From contig JBLHVN010000003.1 in the NCBI GenBank assembly GCA_047630275.1, forward strand, positions 124,001 through 188,000: DNA of 64,000 bases, read 5' to 3'. Shown here piece by piece: positions 44,170-53,326 of this stretch. The position numbers and the translations under genes are program-made. The stretch comes from GCA-2720865 sp047630275 (GTDB taxonomy: Bacteria; Bdellovibrionota; Bacteriovoracia; Bacteriovoracales; Bacteriovoracaceae). How positions within the stretch are numbered: position 1 is the first letter of the stretch; each line of letters starts with the position of its first letter. The notes beneath the pieces are model-generated. The model saw only the letters and a list, made by a program, of their open reading frames with translations, was not told the origin of the DNA and did no database searches.

Positions 44170-46077
44170 ATGAGTATGAACACTATTAAAGATGCTGATG
44201 ATTATAAACGTTTTTACGACATGAGCTTAAATGACAAGGATGCCTTTTGGTCTGAAGTTGCGGCCAATTATAAATGGAATAAGCTTTGGGATAAGATTAC
44301 TTCAGGCGACTTTAATAACCTAGATGTAAAATGGTTCGAAGGGGCTAAGTTAAATATTACAGAGAACTGTCTTGATAGGCATCTTGAAAGCCGTGGTGAT
44401 AAAACCGCTATCATCTATGAGGCCAATAACCCAAATGAAAAACCCCTTCACATCTCTTATAAAGACCTCCATAAGAGAGTCTGCCAATTTTCAAATGTCT
44501 TAAAAGATCAAGGTGTAAAAAAAGGCGACCGGGTTATCTTTTACATGTCCATGGTGCCAGAGCTTTTGATTGGCGTCTTGGCCACGGCCCGCATCGGCGC
44601 CATCCACTCTGTGGTCTTTGGCGGATTCTCCGCTAATGCCCTCGCAGGAAGAATCCAGGACTGTGAAGCAACAATTATTGTAACTAATGATGCTGGCTTT
44701 CGAGGAGATAAGACTGTTCCTTTGAAGGCCATAACTGATGAGGCCCTTAAGACTTGCCCTACCATAAAGACCGTTCTTGTTTCTAAAAGAGTTGGTGAAG
44801 AAGTTAATATGGTTGAAGGCCGCGATCACTGGCTTAAGCCTTTACTCGATGAAGCTTCTCCTGATTGCACTCCTGAATATGTTGATTCAGAAGACCCACT
44901 CTTTATTCTTTATACTTCTGGTTCTACGGGTAAACCCAAAGGACTTCTTCATACGACAGCGGGCTATATGGTATGGGCCGGAGAGACCTATAAGAATGTT
45001 TTTCAAGTCGGTGAAGATGATGTGTATTGGTGTACTGCGGATATCGGCTGGATCACGGGGCATAGTTATATTACCTATGGTCCCCTTCTCAACGGATCAA
45101 CTCAGGTTATGTTTGAAGGAGTGCCAACTTACCCAGACGCCGGACGTTTTTGGGAGGCAACAGCTAAGCATAAAGTAACTCATTTTTACACCGCCCCAAC
45201 TGCAATCCGCGCCTTAGAGGCCCATGGCCTAGACTTTGTTAAGGATCATGACCTCTCTTCTTTAAAAGTTTTAGGAAGTGTCGGCGAACCTATAAACGAA
45301 GAGGCTTGGGATTGGTATAATAAGAATATTGGTAAAGAAAAATGCCCCATCGTTGATACTTGGTGGCAAACGGAAACCGGTGGGATCATGATCTCTCCCC
45401 TTCCAGGTGTTGGTAAGTTTATGCCAAGCTTTGCGGAATCTCCTTTACCTGGAGTTGACCCTATCTTTGTCGATGCTGAAGGAGAAGAGATCACTGGTAA
45501 CCCAGCTGAAGGAAACCTCTGTATTAGAACTCCATGGCCTGGAATGGCCCGAACCATTTGGGGAGATCATGAGCGCTACCGTCAAACTTACTTCTCAACA
45601 TACCCAGGTTTATACTTTACTGGAGATGGAGCTAAAAGAAATGATCAAGGCGATTATAGAATCACCGGACGAGTTGATGATGTTATCAATGTAAGTGGTC
45701 ATAGGATGGGAACAGCAGAAGTTGAGGATGCTCTAAATCAACATGTCGACATTGTTGAGTCGGCCGTTGTGGGCTTTCCCCACGATATTAAAGGTCAGGG
45801 AATCTATGCTTATGTTATCTGGAACCCTCAAAGTAAGAACACTCAAGACCCAAAACAGATCCATAAAGAATTAAATGATATGGTCATCAAGATGATAGGC
45901 CCCATTGCTAAACCCGATAAGGTTCAAGTCGTCTCTGGTCTACCAAAGACTAGGTCTGGAAAGATCATGAGAAGAATTCTAAGAAAGGTTGCCTCTGGGG
46001 ATACTTCTAATATGGGAGATATTTCAACTCTTCTTAACCCTGAAGTTGTTGAAGAAATTAAGAACGGGGCTCTTTAA
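44170..46077 (+). CDS. acs: Acetyl-CoA synthetase
   Basis: 635-aa AMP-forming ligase: ARIGAIHSVVFGGFSANALA, ILYTSGSTGKPKGLLHTTAG, TADIGWITGHSYITYGPLL, DTWWQTETGG, RITGRVDDVINVSGHRMG, and PKTRSGKIMRRILRKVA with the regulatory and catalytic Lys598. It activates acetate to acetyl-CoA. The predicted promoter lies at 44097-44126. It is convergent with and overlaps the next gene by 20 bases. The Lys598 site is where protein acetylation controls homologues. Confidence 0.96.
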   Translation: MSMNTIKDADDYKRFYDMSLNDKDAFWSEVAANYKWNKLWDKITSGDFNNLDVKWFEGAKLNITENCLDRHLESRGDKTAIIYEANNPNEKPLHISYKDLHKRVCQFSNVLKDQGVKKGDRVIFYMSMVPELLIGVLATARIGAIHSVVFGGFSANALAGRIQDCEATIIVTNDAGFRGDKTVPLKAITDEALKTCPTIKTVLVSKRVGEEVNMVEGRDHWLKPLLDEASPDCTPEYVDSEDPLFILYTSGSTGKPKGLLHTTAGYMVWAGETYKNVFQVGEDDVYWCTADIGWITGHSYITYGPLLNGSTQVMFEGVPTYPDAGRFWEATAKHKVTHFYTAPTAIRALEAHGLDFVKDHDLSSLKVLGSVGEPINEEAWDWYNKNIGKEKCPIVDTWWQTETGGIMISPLPGVGKFMPSFAESPLPGVDPIFVDAEGEEITGNPAEGNLCIRTPWPGMARTIWGDHERYRQTYFSTYPGLYFTGDGAKRNDQGDYRITGRVDDVINVSGHRMGTAEVEDALNQHVDIVESAVVGFPHDIKGQGIYAYVIWNPQSKNTQDPKQIHKELNDMVIKMIGPIAKPDKVQVVSGLPKTRSGKIMRRILRKVASGDTSNMGDISTLLNPEVVEEIKNGAL

Positions 46078-47386
46078 GAGAGCCTTCTTTTATTAGTTTT
46101 TCAAGATGCTTTTCAATAGTGGCGATGGCATAGATCTTTAGCCTCGCCTCTAGGCCTTCATAGACCTCTTCAAAGATCTCTTCAGTATTCTTGCCAGTCA
46201 TTGCTAACTTTAAGACTACAGCTTCACGTTTTTTCCTATGGGCCAAGGTCATCTTTAGTTTATGAACGCCCCCAAGAGCAATACCATGGCTTGGAAAGAT
46301 GGCCTTTGGGTTTAAGGCAATAACTTTTTCTAGAGAAGAAAAGTACTTAGCCATATCCCCTTCATCTCCTCCAACAACCACTGTTCCCACTGATTGAAAT
46401 AAGTCCCCTGCAATGATCCATTCCTTTGATTCAACATAAGGAGCGAGTTGCCCTTCATCGTGACCGGGCACGGCCATTAAGTGGACAGGTTTTCCTTTCC
46501 AATCAGTTAAGATATCCCCGTCACAGGCTAAATAGACCTTATTCTTTTTAAAGTAATCCTCTCCCCACTTGGCTTCAATCCTAGATCTTGAATCAAGGCT
46601 AATAAAGATGGGTAGGTTTAGCTCTAAGGCCAATCGAGGTGCAAACTCATGATGATCAGGGTGATGATGGGTGAGGAAAATCTTTTTTACCTCTAGTGAA
46701 GAAATGGAGTTCTTTAGCTTTAAATATTCGTCTTCATCAATGGGTGAAGGGTCAATAAGGGTATCTCCAATTAAGAAGCAATTTGTTCTATTGGCCGGAG
46801 GAAATGTATGAGAGCGGGGCAAGAATTGCTTTATTCCGCTAATGCTTTCTATCCACGGAACTTGGGTCTCTGGATTATAGGGTAACCTAAGCTCGGTCCT
46901 TTCATCACTAAATAAAGAAGCCGCAAAGCGCTCTATTATCCTAACCGTAGGAGGCACTGCTAGATGAAGCCCTTCTTCGTATTCTTTGAGAAGAGCACTT
47001 CCTTTTTTCCAGCTCCCTTCAAAGACTTCTCCTTCATCACAGTCAAAATCAACCCTCGAAGTTAACTCAACCCAATAGAAATAAGTTTCAAATCGATAAG
47101 GGTTAAACTCTGGCGTCACGGCCAAAGCAACTTCTTCGACTCTTTTAATGGGAAGCTCCCTTAGGTCGACGTTCACTTCTTCTTGAACCTCTCGAATCAA
47201 GGCCTGCATTAAATCAGGGGCGAACTTATCAAGTTCTTTATGTCCCGTCGGCTCCATTGAATCTTCACGGTCTACCTTTCCTCCAGGGAAAGAGAGGTAA
47301 CCAGGAAAGACAGTAAGATAGTTCTGCCTCTTTACTGAAAAGATTTCTTCTTCAAAAGTAAAAACGACGGTGACGGCCTTTCTCAT
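46058..47386 (-). CDS. Nudix hydrolase-metallo-beta-lactamase fusion
   Basis: The N-terminal ~170 residues are Nudix-like: GYLSFPGGKVDRED, then an insert of about 20 residues, then LIREVQEEVNVDL (REVQEE core of the Nudix box). The C-terminal ~270 residues are a metallo-beta-lactamase fold with FLTHHHPDHHEFA (HxHxDH), VPGHDEGQLAPYV, AGDLF and FPSHG, and a winged-helix-like tail as in LACTB2-type nucleases. Such fusions are known, but their substrate is poorly defined. ATGA overlap with the DUF962 gene. Confidence 0.85.
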   Translation of the reverse strand: MRKAVTVVFTFEEEIFSVKRQNYLTVFPGYLSFPGGKVDREDSMEPTGHKELDKFAPDLMQALIREVQEEVNVDLRELPIKRVEEVALAVTPEFNPYRFETYFYWVELTSRVDFDCDEGEVFEGSWKKGSALLKEYEEGLHLAVPPTVRIIERFAASLFSDERTELRLPYNPETQVPWIESISGIKQFLPRSHTFPPANRTNCFLIGDTLIDPSPIDEDEYLKLKNSISSLEVKKIFLTHHHPDHHEFAPRLALELNLPIFISLDSRSRIEAKWGEDYFKKNKVYLACDGDILTDWKGKPVHLMAVPGHDEGQLAPYVESKEWIIAGDLFQSVGTVVVGGDEGDMAKYFSSLEKVIALNPKAIFPSHGIALGGVHKLKMTLAHRKKREAVVLKLAMTGKNTEEIFEEVYEGLEARLKIYAIATIEKHLEKLIKEGSLKEPRS

Positions 47387-47703
47387 TCTTTTAATTTTCC
47401 TTTAAAGGGTATTTCAAACGTAAGCATTTCCCAAAACATAATAAAATCTGAGGCTAAGCTCTTTAAGGGATACTTAAAAGTTGCAGGACGGTTCTTTTCA
47501 AAGACAAAGTGACCAAGCCAAGCGAAGAAATAACCAAAGAAAACACTCATAAGTAAGAATTTAAAACTTAGGCTTACGATAAAAGCTATTAAATTGATGA
47601 TCACTAAAGAAGTCCCAATAAAATGTAAGCTTCTTGAGACTCCTAGATTATGCTCTGTTAAATAATAAGGATAAAACTCTTTCAATGTTTTATATTCAGT
47701 CAT
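47383..47703 (-). CDS. DUF962/Mpo1-like membrane protein
   Basis: 106 aa with two to three membrane segments. YYLTEHNLGVSRSLHFIGTS, FFGYFFAWLGHFVFEKNRPA and TFKYPLKSLASDF are family signatures, with the conserved His residues seen in yeast Mpo1, a dioxygenase acting on 2-hydroxy fatty acids. GAGG before ATG. Its ATGA overlap with the downstream gene suggests coexpression. Confidence 0.88.
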   Translation of the reverse strand: MTEYKTLKEFYPYYLTEHNLGVSRSLHFIGTSLVIINLIAFIVSLSFKFLLMSVFFGYFFAWLGHFVFEKNRPATFKYPLKSLASDFIMFWEMLTFEIPFKGKLKE

Positions 47704-47713
47704 TAGATCCTCT

Positions 47714-49735
47714 TTAATTAAAATTAACCCAGCCGTCTTTTAAAGAGATGTCTATGCTTTTAAAATCTCTTATTGCTGGCCATCCTAGGTTTAAGATAAC
47801 ATCTCGGCTAAAGATAGGACCTTCTAGGTCTAACTCTTCAAAGGGTCCTTTAAAACGAAAACTTCCACAGCTTAGTACATCTTTTTTATAATTCTTACCA
47901 AGGTTCTCTGGTTTAATATCACCTCTAACTTGAGAGCCAGTATCTAGCCTAACGATATAACCTTCTGGGCATTTAAATTCTATAGCATCGAATTCAGACC
48001 TAAAGTTAGCTTGCAGGTCTAAGGCGCTCTTAGGTTTATTCGTGAATTTCTTAAAATCAATCCTCTTTGTCTTTGGAATAAGAGTGAACTCACTTCTATC
48101 AAAGTTATTAAGACCAAAGGTTCCATCTACTCCAATGATCTTAAGATCCGCTAAGACCCATCTGGTGCTCAAAAGCTTATGGCTTCCATGGGCCAATGGA
48201 GTTGTGAGCATAACCTTTGGTGCGCTCATCGTCTTTCCCTCGGCGGTTTTAAGAGTCTTTGACTCTAAAACGATCATGGACCTAAGTTCGTTTGAAGAGA
48301 GCGCAATAGGCCGAATGACTGAGTCCATGGCCCCTAAGTCAAGAACAAGCTTTCTTGAATTCACATAGATCATAGGAAGGTCATTACTTTCAGCAAATTG
48401 GATCTTCATTCCTGGGCTAAAAACTTCTGGAAGCTTATTTTTCCACACAGTAAAGACACTTCTAGTCTTAGTCCCAAGCCAGCGGTCGAGGATTAAGCTT
48501 GTCTCATCAGTGGGAAAAAGGTTTTGATGTTTAAAAAGGCTGTCATAGACCTCTTGATCCGAGAGAACCTTGGCCATTTTAGACGTGAGGACGATTGATT
48601 CGTAATCCTCTCTGTTTATAATTCCTTGATTGAACTTCTTAGAAGTCACTCTTGTATCAGGCCAGTATGAACACAATAACTTGTTTAACTTTAATTGCTC
48701 TTTTCTCATAACAGCTGCAACAACCAGGGCATGATCAAGCTCACCATTGTAAAGGATGACTAACTCTTCGTCGTCGCAAACCACACCTTCTTTAAAGATT
48801 GAGTTCTTTATAAAATAGATGCCCTTTTCTTTTAATTCTTTTTGGAGCACTTCTAAGCTGGTGTCGATCATCTTAAGAATCCGCTCTTTTGAGAACTCTT
48901 TCAAAGGTTTCCAGTCCTTTGATAACTTCTTATAGACTTGGAACTCTTTTTGCTTGATAAGCTGCGCTGATTCAGCGATCAGCCAGTCTTTAACTCTCCA
49001 TGGAAAATAGTTTCTGTAAAAGTAGAGGTTAGCTAGGGCAATGTCTTTATCGAGAACGGAACATTTAAAGGAATCACACTCTTTGTAGAGAAAGTAATAG
49101 ATTTCTTTTTCATGGAGCCATCTTGATTGATCCTTAAAACGGCCTAAGAACTTTATGTATGGTTGAAGTTTTGCTCCAATTTTTTGAGCGGCTCTTATTT
49201 CTTTTTTTTTCTCTAACAAACTAACCCGAGTAATATGTTTTTGAAGCTGAACAACCATTAAGTCTTCTAATTTTTTCCTATTAGATATGGAGTGTTTTTT
49301 TTCATTTTTAGAGAAGTATTGATAAAGATGTAGCAGTTCATGGATACAATCAACCCTTCCTGTGTCCTGTTTCATTAGAACCAACTTTTCAGGGTAATAA
49401 ACTTGCGCCCTTTTAGTTGAGTTCATAAAAGTTGAATATTCTTGTTCTTTAATTTGCCTTGGCTGAACTTCTTGAGAGAGGGTAAAGCCGAACTTCTTCT
49501 TTACTGTCTTCTTACATTGATTGAAGCTCATATTCTTAAGAGCGATTACTTCTTTTTTACTTAGATTAAAACCAGTACAAAACTCAGCGGAGCCATCTGT
49601 TTTTAAGCCCGGTAAGCAGTGAAGCGCCTCATAAAGATTCCCTTGCATCTTCTTTTTTAACTTTCTTAAGCCACTGTATTCATCAGCAAAGAGACTTGAA
49701 CTAAGAAAAAAAATTAAGAGGATAAGATGCTTCAT
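47714..49735 (-). CDS. Exported protein with HELLH motif and two aspartic-protease-like lobes
   Basis: A signal peptide (MKHLILLIFFLSSSLFADEY) is present. Residues 132-136 give HELLH (CIHELLHLYQYF), a possible zinc-metallopeptidase site. The C-terminal third has two retropepsin-like lobes: LVLDLGAMDSVI around D466 with GVDGTFGLNNF, and VRLDTGSQVRGD around D598 with VILNLGWPAIRDF and ISLKDGWVNF. D598 keeps the DTGS motif, whereas lobe 1 has D-L-G-A. I infer a periplasmic protease or peptide-binding protein. It overlaps the IOR gene by 4 bases. Confidence 0.6.
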   Translation of the reverse strand: MKHLILLIFFLSSSLFADEYSGLRKLKKKMQGNLYEALHCLPGLKTDGSAEFCTGFNLSKKEVIALKNMSFNQCKKTVKKKFGFTLSQEVQPRQIKEQEYSTFMNSTKRAQVYYPEKLVLMKQDTGRVDCIHELLHLYQYFSKNEKKHSISNRKKLEDLMVVQLQKHITRVSLLEKKKEIRAAQKIGAKLQPYIKFLGRFKDQSRWLHEKEIYYFLYKECDSFKCSVLDKDIALANLYFYRNYFPWRVKDWLIAESAQLIKQKEFQVYKKLSKDWKPLKEFSKERILKMIDTSLEVLQKELKEKGIYFIKNSIFKEGVVCDDEELVILYNGELDHALVVAAVMRKEQLKLNKLLCSYWPDTRVTSKKFNQGIINREDYESIVLTSKMAKVLSDQEVYDSLFKHQNLFPTDETSLILDRWLGTKTRSVFTVWKNKLPEVFSPGMKIQFAESNDLPMIYVNSRKLVLDLGAMDSVIRPIALSSNELRSMIVLESKTLKTAEGKTMSAPKVMLTTPLAHGSHKLLSTRWVLADLKIIGVDGTFGLNNFDRSEFTLIPKTKRIDFKKFTNKPKSALDLQANFRSEFDAIEFKCPEGYIVRLDTGSQVRGDIKPENLGKNYKKDVLSCGSFRFKGPFEELDLEGPIFSRDVILNLGWPAIRDFKSIDISLKDGWVNFN

Positions 49736-52700
49736 GAGAGTTTTTCTCCAAAGACCTTTTCATATTGTTCATAGCGAACTTCTCGGTAGCCTTTAATATT
49801 CTCTACTTCAACTAAGCGTCTCCTTAATTCATCTCCTTTTAATTGAGGAATTGAATGAAGAAGCTCTTTTCTTATATTAGAGGCAATAAACCTCTCTTTT
49901 TTATGCCATGAAGGAAGAATCAGTCTAAAGATTCTCATATGCCGCATAATCTTTAACATCCACTCTTTAGGGTTGATATCAAATTCTATATCAAAACCGA
50001 ATAAGTCAAAATGAGGCCTATTGATATGCTCAGTCTTAAAGCTCTTACCAAGTTTTAGGTAGAGCTTTTTTTCTCTATGCTTCATAAGAGGACTGATCAT
50101 TTGATGGGCCACAAAGACTTCATCTTTTATAAAGTAAGTCCTCGCCAAGGTTCGAAGGGCCCTTAAGACTAATTTATCATCATTGTAGAGGCTACCTAGA
50201 CTTCCTGCTTCTTTCATAAAGCTCTCAAGATGAGCTCCTCTATCATAAAGGAGAATATCATGAAGGTACTTAGCGAGATGATAATTAGAGACCTTCGGAA
50301 AGTACTTCTTTAAAGTTTCAAGGTTTCTATCAAAGACACCGAGGATAACCTTTGTAGACTGCCAAGGCATAAAGCTCGAAGCCAAGCTTTCTCTTATTAC
50401 TTTAGCAGTAGACTTCCCTGCTATTTTAGAAACTTCTTCAGAGTCTTTTAAGTGATACAATTCTCTACCGAGTTCAAAGGCCTCTAGGTTATTCTTAAGA
50501 TCCTCAGACCTCATGGTCCTATTAAAGGCCCCTAAAAGATCTGAATGAGAAAAAGGAAGTTTACCAGATTGATAAGCAGCTCCTAAGATCATGGCCGAAG
50601 CGTAAACGGCTTTTCCAAAGCGCTCCTGGCATTTTCCTTTAAGGTTTCCAAGAAATAATCTATCCCCTAACTTTTCTTTTAAGCTGGCCCTTAGATTTGA
50701 TTCCGTTAAAGGGTCCTCATCGATGGCCCTATCAAGAATGATCGACAAAGGTGTTTGAAAGCTCTTATCAAAGATAGCTAGGCCCTTAGGACCTAGAAAG
50801 TTAATATGACTTGATCCATCTAAAAGATCTGGTGAAACTAAGAGGTCCGCACTTCCAAGAGGAGTGACTGCTCCATAACTTGATCCTTTTTTAAAGATGC
50901 ATAGATGCCCGGTTACATTTCCATTTCTTTGGGCCAGCCCTTTTTGATCCACAAACTTAAAGTCGAGGTCATCGCGTCCTCCCATTTCTTTTGCCGCTTC
51001 AGCAAGAACACGGCTGATTGTAGTCACGCCAGATCCACCTACACCAGTCACCACAACCCTCCAGCTCTTAAGCCCTTCAAAGCTTAAGGCATTAGTTGGT
51101 TCAGGTAGGTTTTGCTTTAATTCCTCTTTATGGCCAAGGTATAAACTTGGGTGATAATCAAAGACTGAGACTTTTTCAAAGCTTGGGCACACCTTAATCT
51201 TCGTGCAATAGCTATCGGCGACACAGATCTGAGGGTCTATAGAAATCTTCGGACCGTAGGCATCTTCAGTTTGAGTAAGCCCAGGGCAACCTGTCATATC
51301 AACGCAGACCCTACAGTCTTCACAGGCCTCTGTATTAATTTGAAAAAACTCTTGAACGGCTACAGTCTCATTCTTAGAAAAGAGTTTCCTCTCACGAGAC
51401 TTTCTTCTGCCATGAAAAGTAAGGCCACATTCTTTATTAGAGACAATGACTTTTACACCAGGCTTTCTGACGACTTCATTGAGAGTATTTTTATAAAAAT
51501 AACGATCACTTGGGTTCACTTCAATACAAGTTTCAACCCCTAAGTTCTTGGCGATCCCTAGAATATCCTGCTCTGGTCTTTTCCTTCCATCAACGCTCAT
51601 TCCTGTTGAGGGAGTGAACTGATGACCGGTCATGGCCGTATTATCATTATCTAATAAGATATAAGTAATATTATGCCCGCATTGAACTGAGTTACTAATA
51701 TCAGTTAAGCCAGAGTGAAAGAAAGTTGAATCTCCCATGAGAACCACACTTGGGTTGGATGTAAACATATCCATACCAGCCCCAAGAGCCCCACCTTGCC
51801 CCATGGCAGAGAGGTTATGCATTTCTTTGAAGGGTTCTAAGAAACTCAATGAATAACAACCAACATCACCATGACTGATGAGCTGAATGCCTTCTTTATC
51901 CAGAGTCTTTCGTAAGTCTTTTAATAAGCTTAAGGTTTCCCTATGAGGGCAACCAGGACAAAAGGTTGGAAGTCTTTTAGGCAGGTTCTCTCCAAGCGGG
52001 TCAAAGTGATAACCCACTTCGCCGCAAACGCCGCTGCCTATTTCACGGGAAAAATCCAGAAGGCTTTGACGAATCAATTCATAATTCAAACCACCGTGAG
52101 AAACAAAGCCCGTTTTCCCACTAGGAAGAGACTTGCCATAGATCTTAGAGTTTAATTGATGTTTTTCTTTTAGGGCTATTAATTCAGCTTCAAGAAAGCC
52201 CCGTTTTTCTTCAACCACAATGACGGTTTCCCGTTTCTTCAGCCAAGGAACTAAGAGCTCGTCCACTAAGGGAAAAGAGCCCGCTGCTTTATAGACGCTA
52301 TAGCTGTTTAAAACCTCTCCTTCTTCAAGGACTTGTTTTAAGGTTTCAAAGATGGCCCCGGTTGATAAGAGCCCTACTTTTGAAGAAGGCTCTCCAAGCT
52401 CTTGATCAAGACCTAACTTTGCTAAGACTCCTTGAACTCTTGGGAATCTTTCTTGGATCATCGTAACGTCGGCCTTTAATGAATTAGGCGGAACCATAAC
52501 GTTCTTTGATAGATCAAAAGTTTTTGGGTCAATATGAGGAAGAGACTTATCGACAATCTTCTCGCTTCCAATCTCAACTCGTCCCCCTCCTTCGGCCATA
52601 AAGGTGGTGAGAAGAAGACCATGGTAGACGCTCGTTCTTTTACTAGCCTGAAGAGCATGATCGACCCAGTCTTTTAATTCTTGCGGAGTGGATGGTTCAA

Positions 52701-53142
52701 AGAAAGGAATATGAAGGTGTTTAAAAAGATAGCGGGAATCTGCTGGGGTTGAAGTCGAGATGGACCAAGGGTCATCTCCTACAACAATGACAATCCCCGG
52801 GAAGATCTCTTCCCCTGTGTCTGGGTCAATCTTAGAGCCACCAGGATTAGCAAAGTTTCCTACGCTTAATGCATCACTTGCCACATGCAGCCCCATGGAC
52901 TTCATGGCCACCATACAATCGCGCCCGGCCTGCTTTGCCCCAGAGGCCATTGCAGCGGCGTTAGCTTCAGAGTTAGCGATGACAACCTTGATGCCTTTTT
53001 CTTCTAATTCGGCCCTCTTTTCAAAGAGGATATTAAAATAGTCGGCCAGTGGAGAACCGGGGTATCCCGTATAAAGGGAGAAGCCTGCTTCAAGGCCTCC
53101 TTGAACGATCAATTCATTTCCACCCATTATTTCAACTGACAA
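49732..53142 (-). CDS. Indolepyruvate ferredoxin oxidoreductase (long fused form)
   Basis: TTG start with GGAG 6-7 bases upstream. Residues ~1-370 hold the pyrimidine-binding-type domain (GGLEAGFSLYTGYPGSPLAD). ~400-570 is the TPP domain (HGDVGCYSLSFLEPF, MGDSTFFHSGLTDISNS). ~605-660 holds Fe-S motifs CEDCRVCVDMTGCPG and CVADSYCTKIKVCP. ~690-880 is the gamma-type domain (VVTGVGGSGVTTISRVLAEA), and the rest is a C-terminal DUF6537-like part. It oxidatively decarboxylates aryl-pyruvates to arylacetyl-CoA, which would feed the phenylacetyl-CoA genes encoded divergently. Confidence 0.93.
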   Translation of the reverse strand: MSVEIMGGNELIVQGGLEAGFSLYTGYPGSPLADYFNILFEKRAELEEKGIKVVIANSEANAAAMASGAKQAGRDCMVAMKSMGLHVASDALSVGNFANPGGSKIDPDTGEEIFPGIVIVVGDDPWSISTSTPADSRYLFKHLHIPFFEPSTPQELKDWVDHALQASKRTSVYHGLLLTTFMAEGGGRVEIGSEKIVDKSLPHIDPKTFDLSKNVMVPPNSLKADVTMIQERFPRVQGVLAKLGLDQELGEPSSKVGLLSTGAIFETLKQVLEEGEVLNSYSVYKAAGSFPLVDELLVPWLKKRETVIVVEEKRGFLEAELIALKEKHQLNSKIYGKSLPSGKTGFVSHGGLNYELIRQSLLDFSREIGSGVCGEVGYHFDPLGENLPKRLPTFCPGCPHRETLSLLKDLRKTLDKEGIQLISHGDVGCYSLSFLEPFKEMHNLSAMGQGGALGAGMDMFTSNPSVVLMGDSTFFHSGLTDISNSVQCGHNITYILLDNDNTAMTGHQFTPSTGMSVDGRKRPEQDILGIAKNLGVETCIEVNPSDRYFYKNTLNEVVRKPGVKVIVSNKECGLTFHGRRKSRERKLFSKNETVAVQEFFQINTEACEDCRVCVDMTGCPGLTQTEDAYGPKISIDPQICVADSYCTKIKVCPSFEKVSVFDYHPSLYLGHKEELKQNLPEPTNALSFEGLKSWRVVVTGVGGSGVTTISRVLAEAAKEMGGRDDLDFKFVDQKGLAQRNGNVTGHLCIFKKGSSYGAVTPLGSADLLVSPDLLDGSSHINFLGPKGLAIFDKSFQTPLSIILDRAIDEDPLTESNLRASLKEKLGDRLFLGNLKGKCQERFGKAVYASAMILGAAYQSGKLPFSHSDLLGAFNRTMRSEDLKNNLEAFELGRELYHLKDSEEVSKIAGKSTAKVIRESLASSFMPWQSTKVILGVFDRNLETLKKYFPKVSNYHLAKYLHDILLYDRGAHLESFMKEAGSLGSLYNDDKLVLRALRTLARTYFIKDEVFVAHQMISPLMKHREKKLYLKLGKSFKTEHINRPHFDLFGFDIEFDINPKEWMLKIMRHMRIFRLILPSWHKKERFIASNIRKELLHSIPQLKGDELRRRLVEVENIKGYREVRYEQYEKVFGEKLS

Positions 53143-53326
53143 GACTTACTCCAGATTTTAATCACTAATTTCAAGAGCATATCGCAGAAAACATCATTTT
53201 AGTAAGCTAATCTTAGTCCACTGCCGTGTCGCATAAAAATCCTTTAGTCTTGTCCCTTGATTGGTGTAGAAAATTAGTTCAGAATACGAAAAATAATTGA
53301 AAATCCCTCTTTATAGAAGGTTGAAT

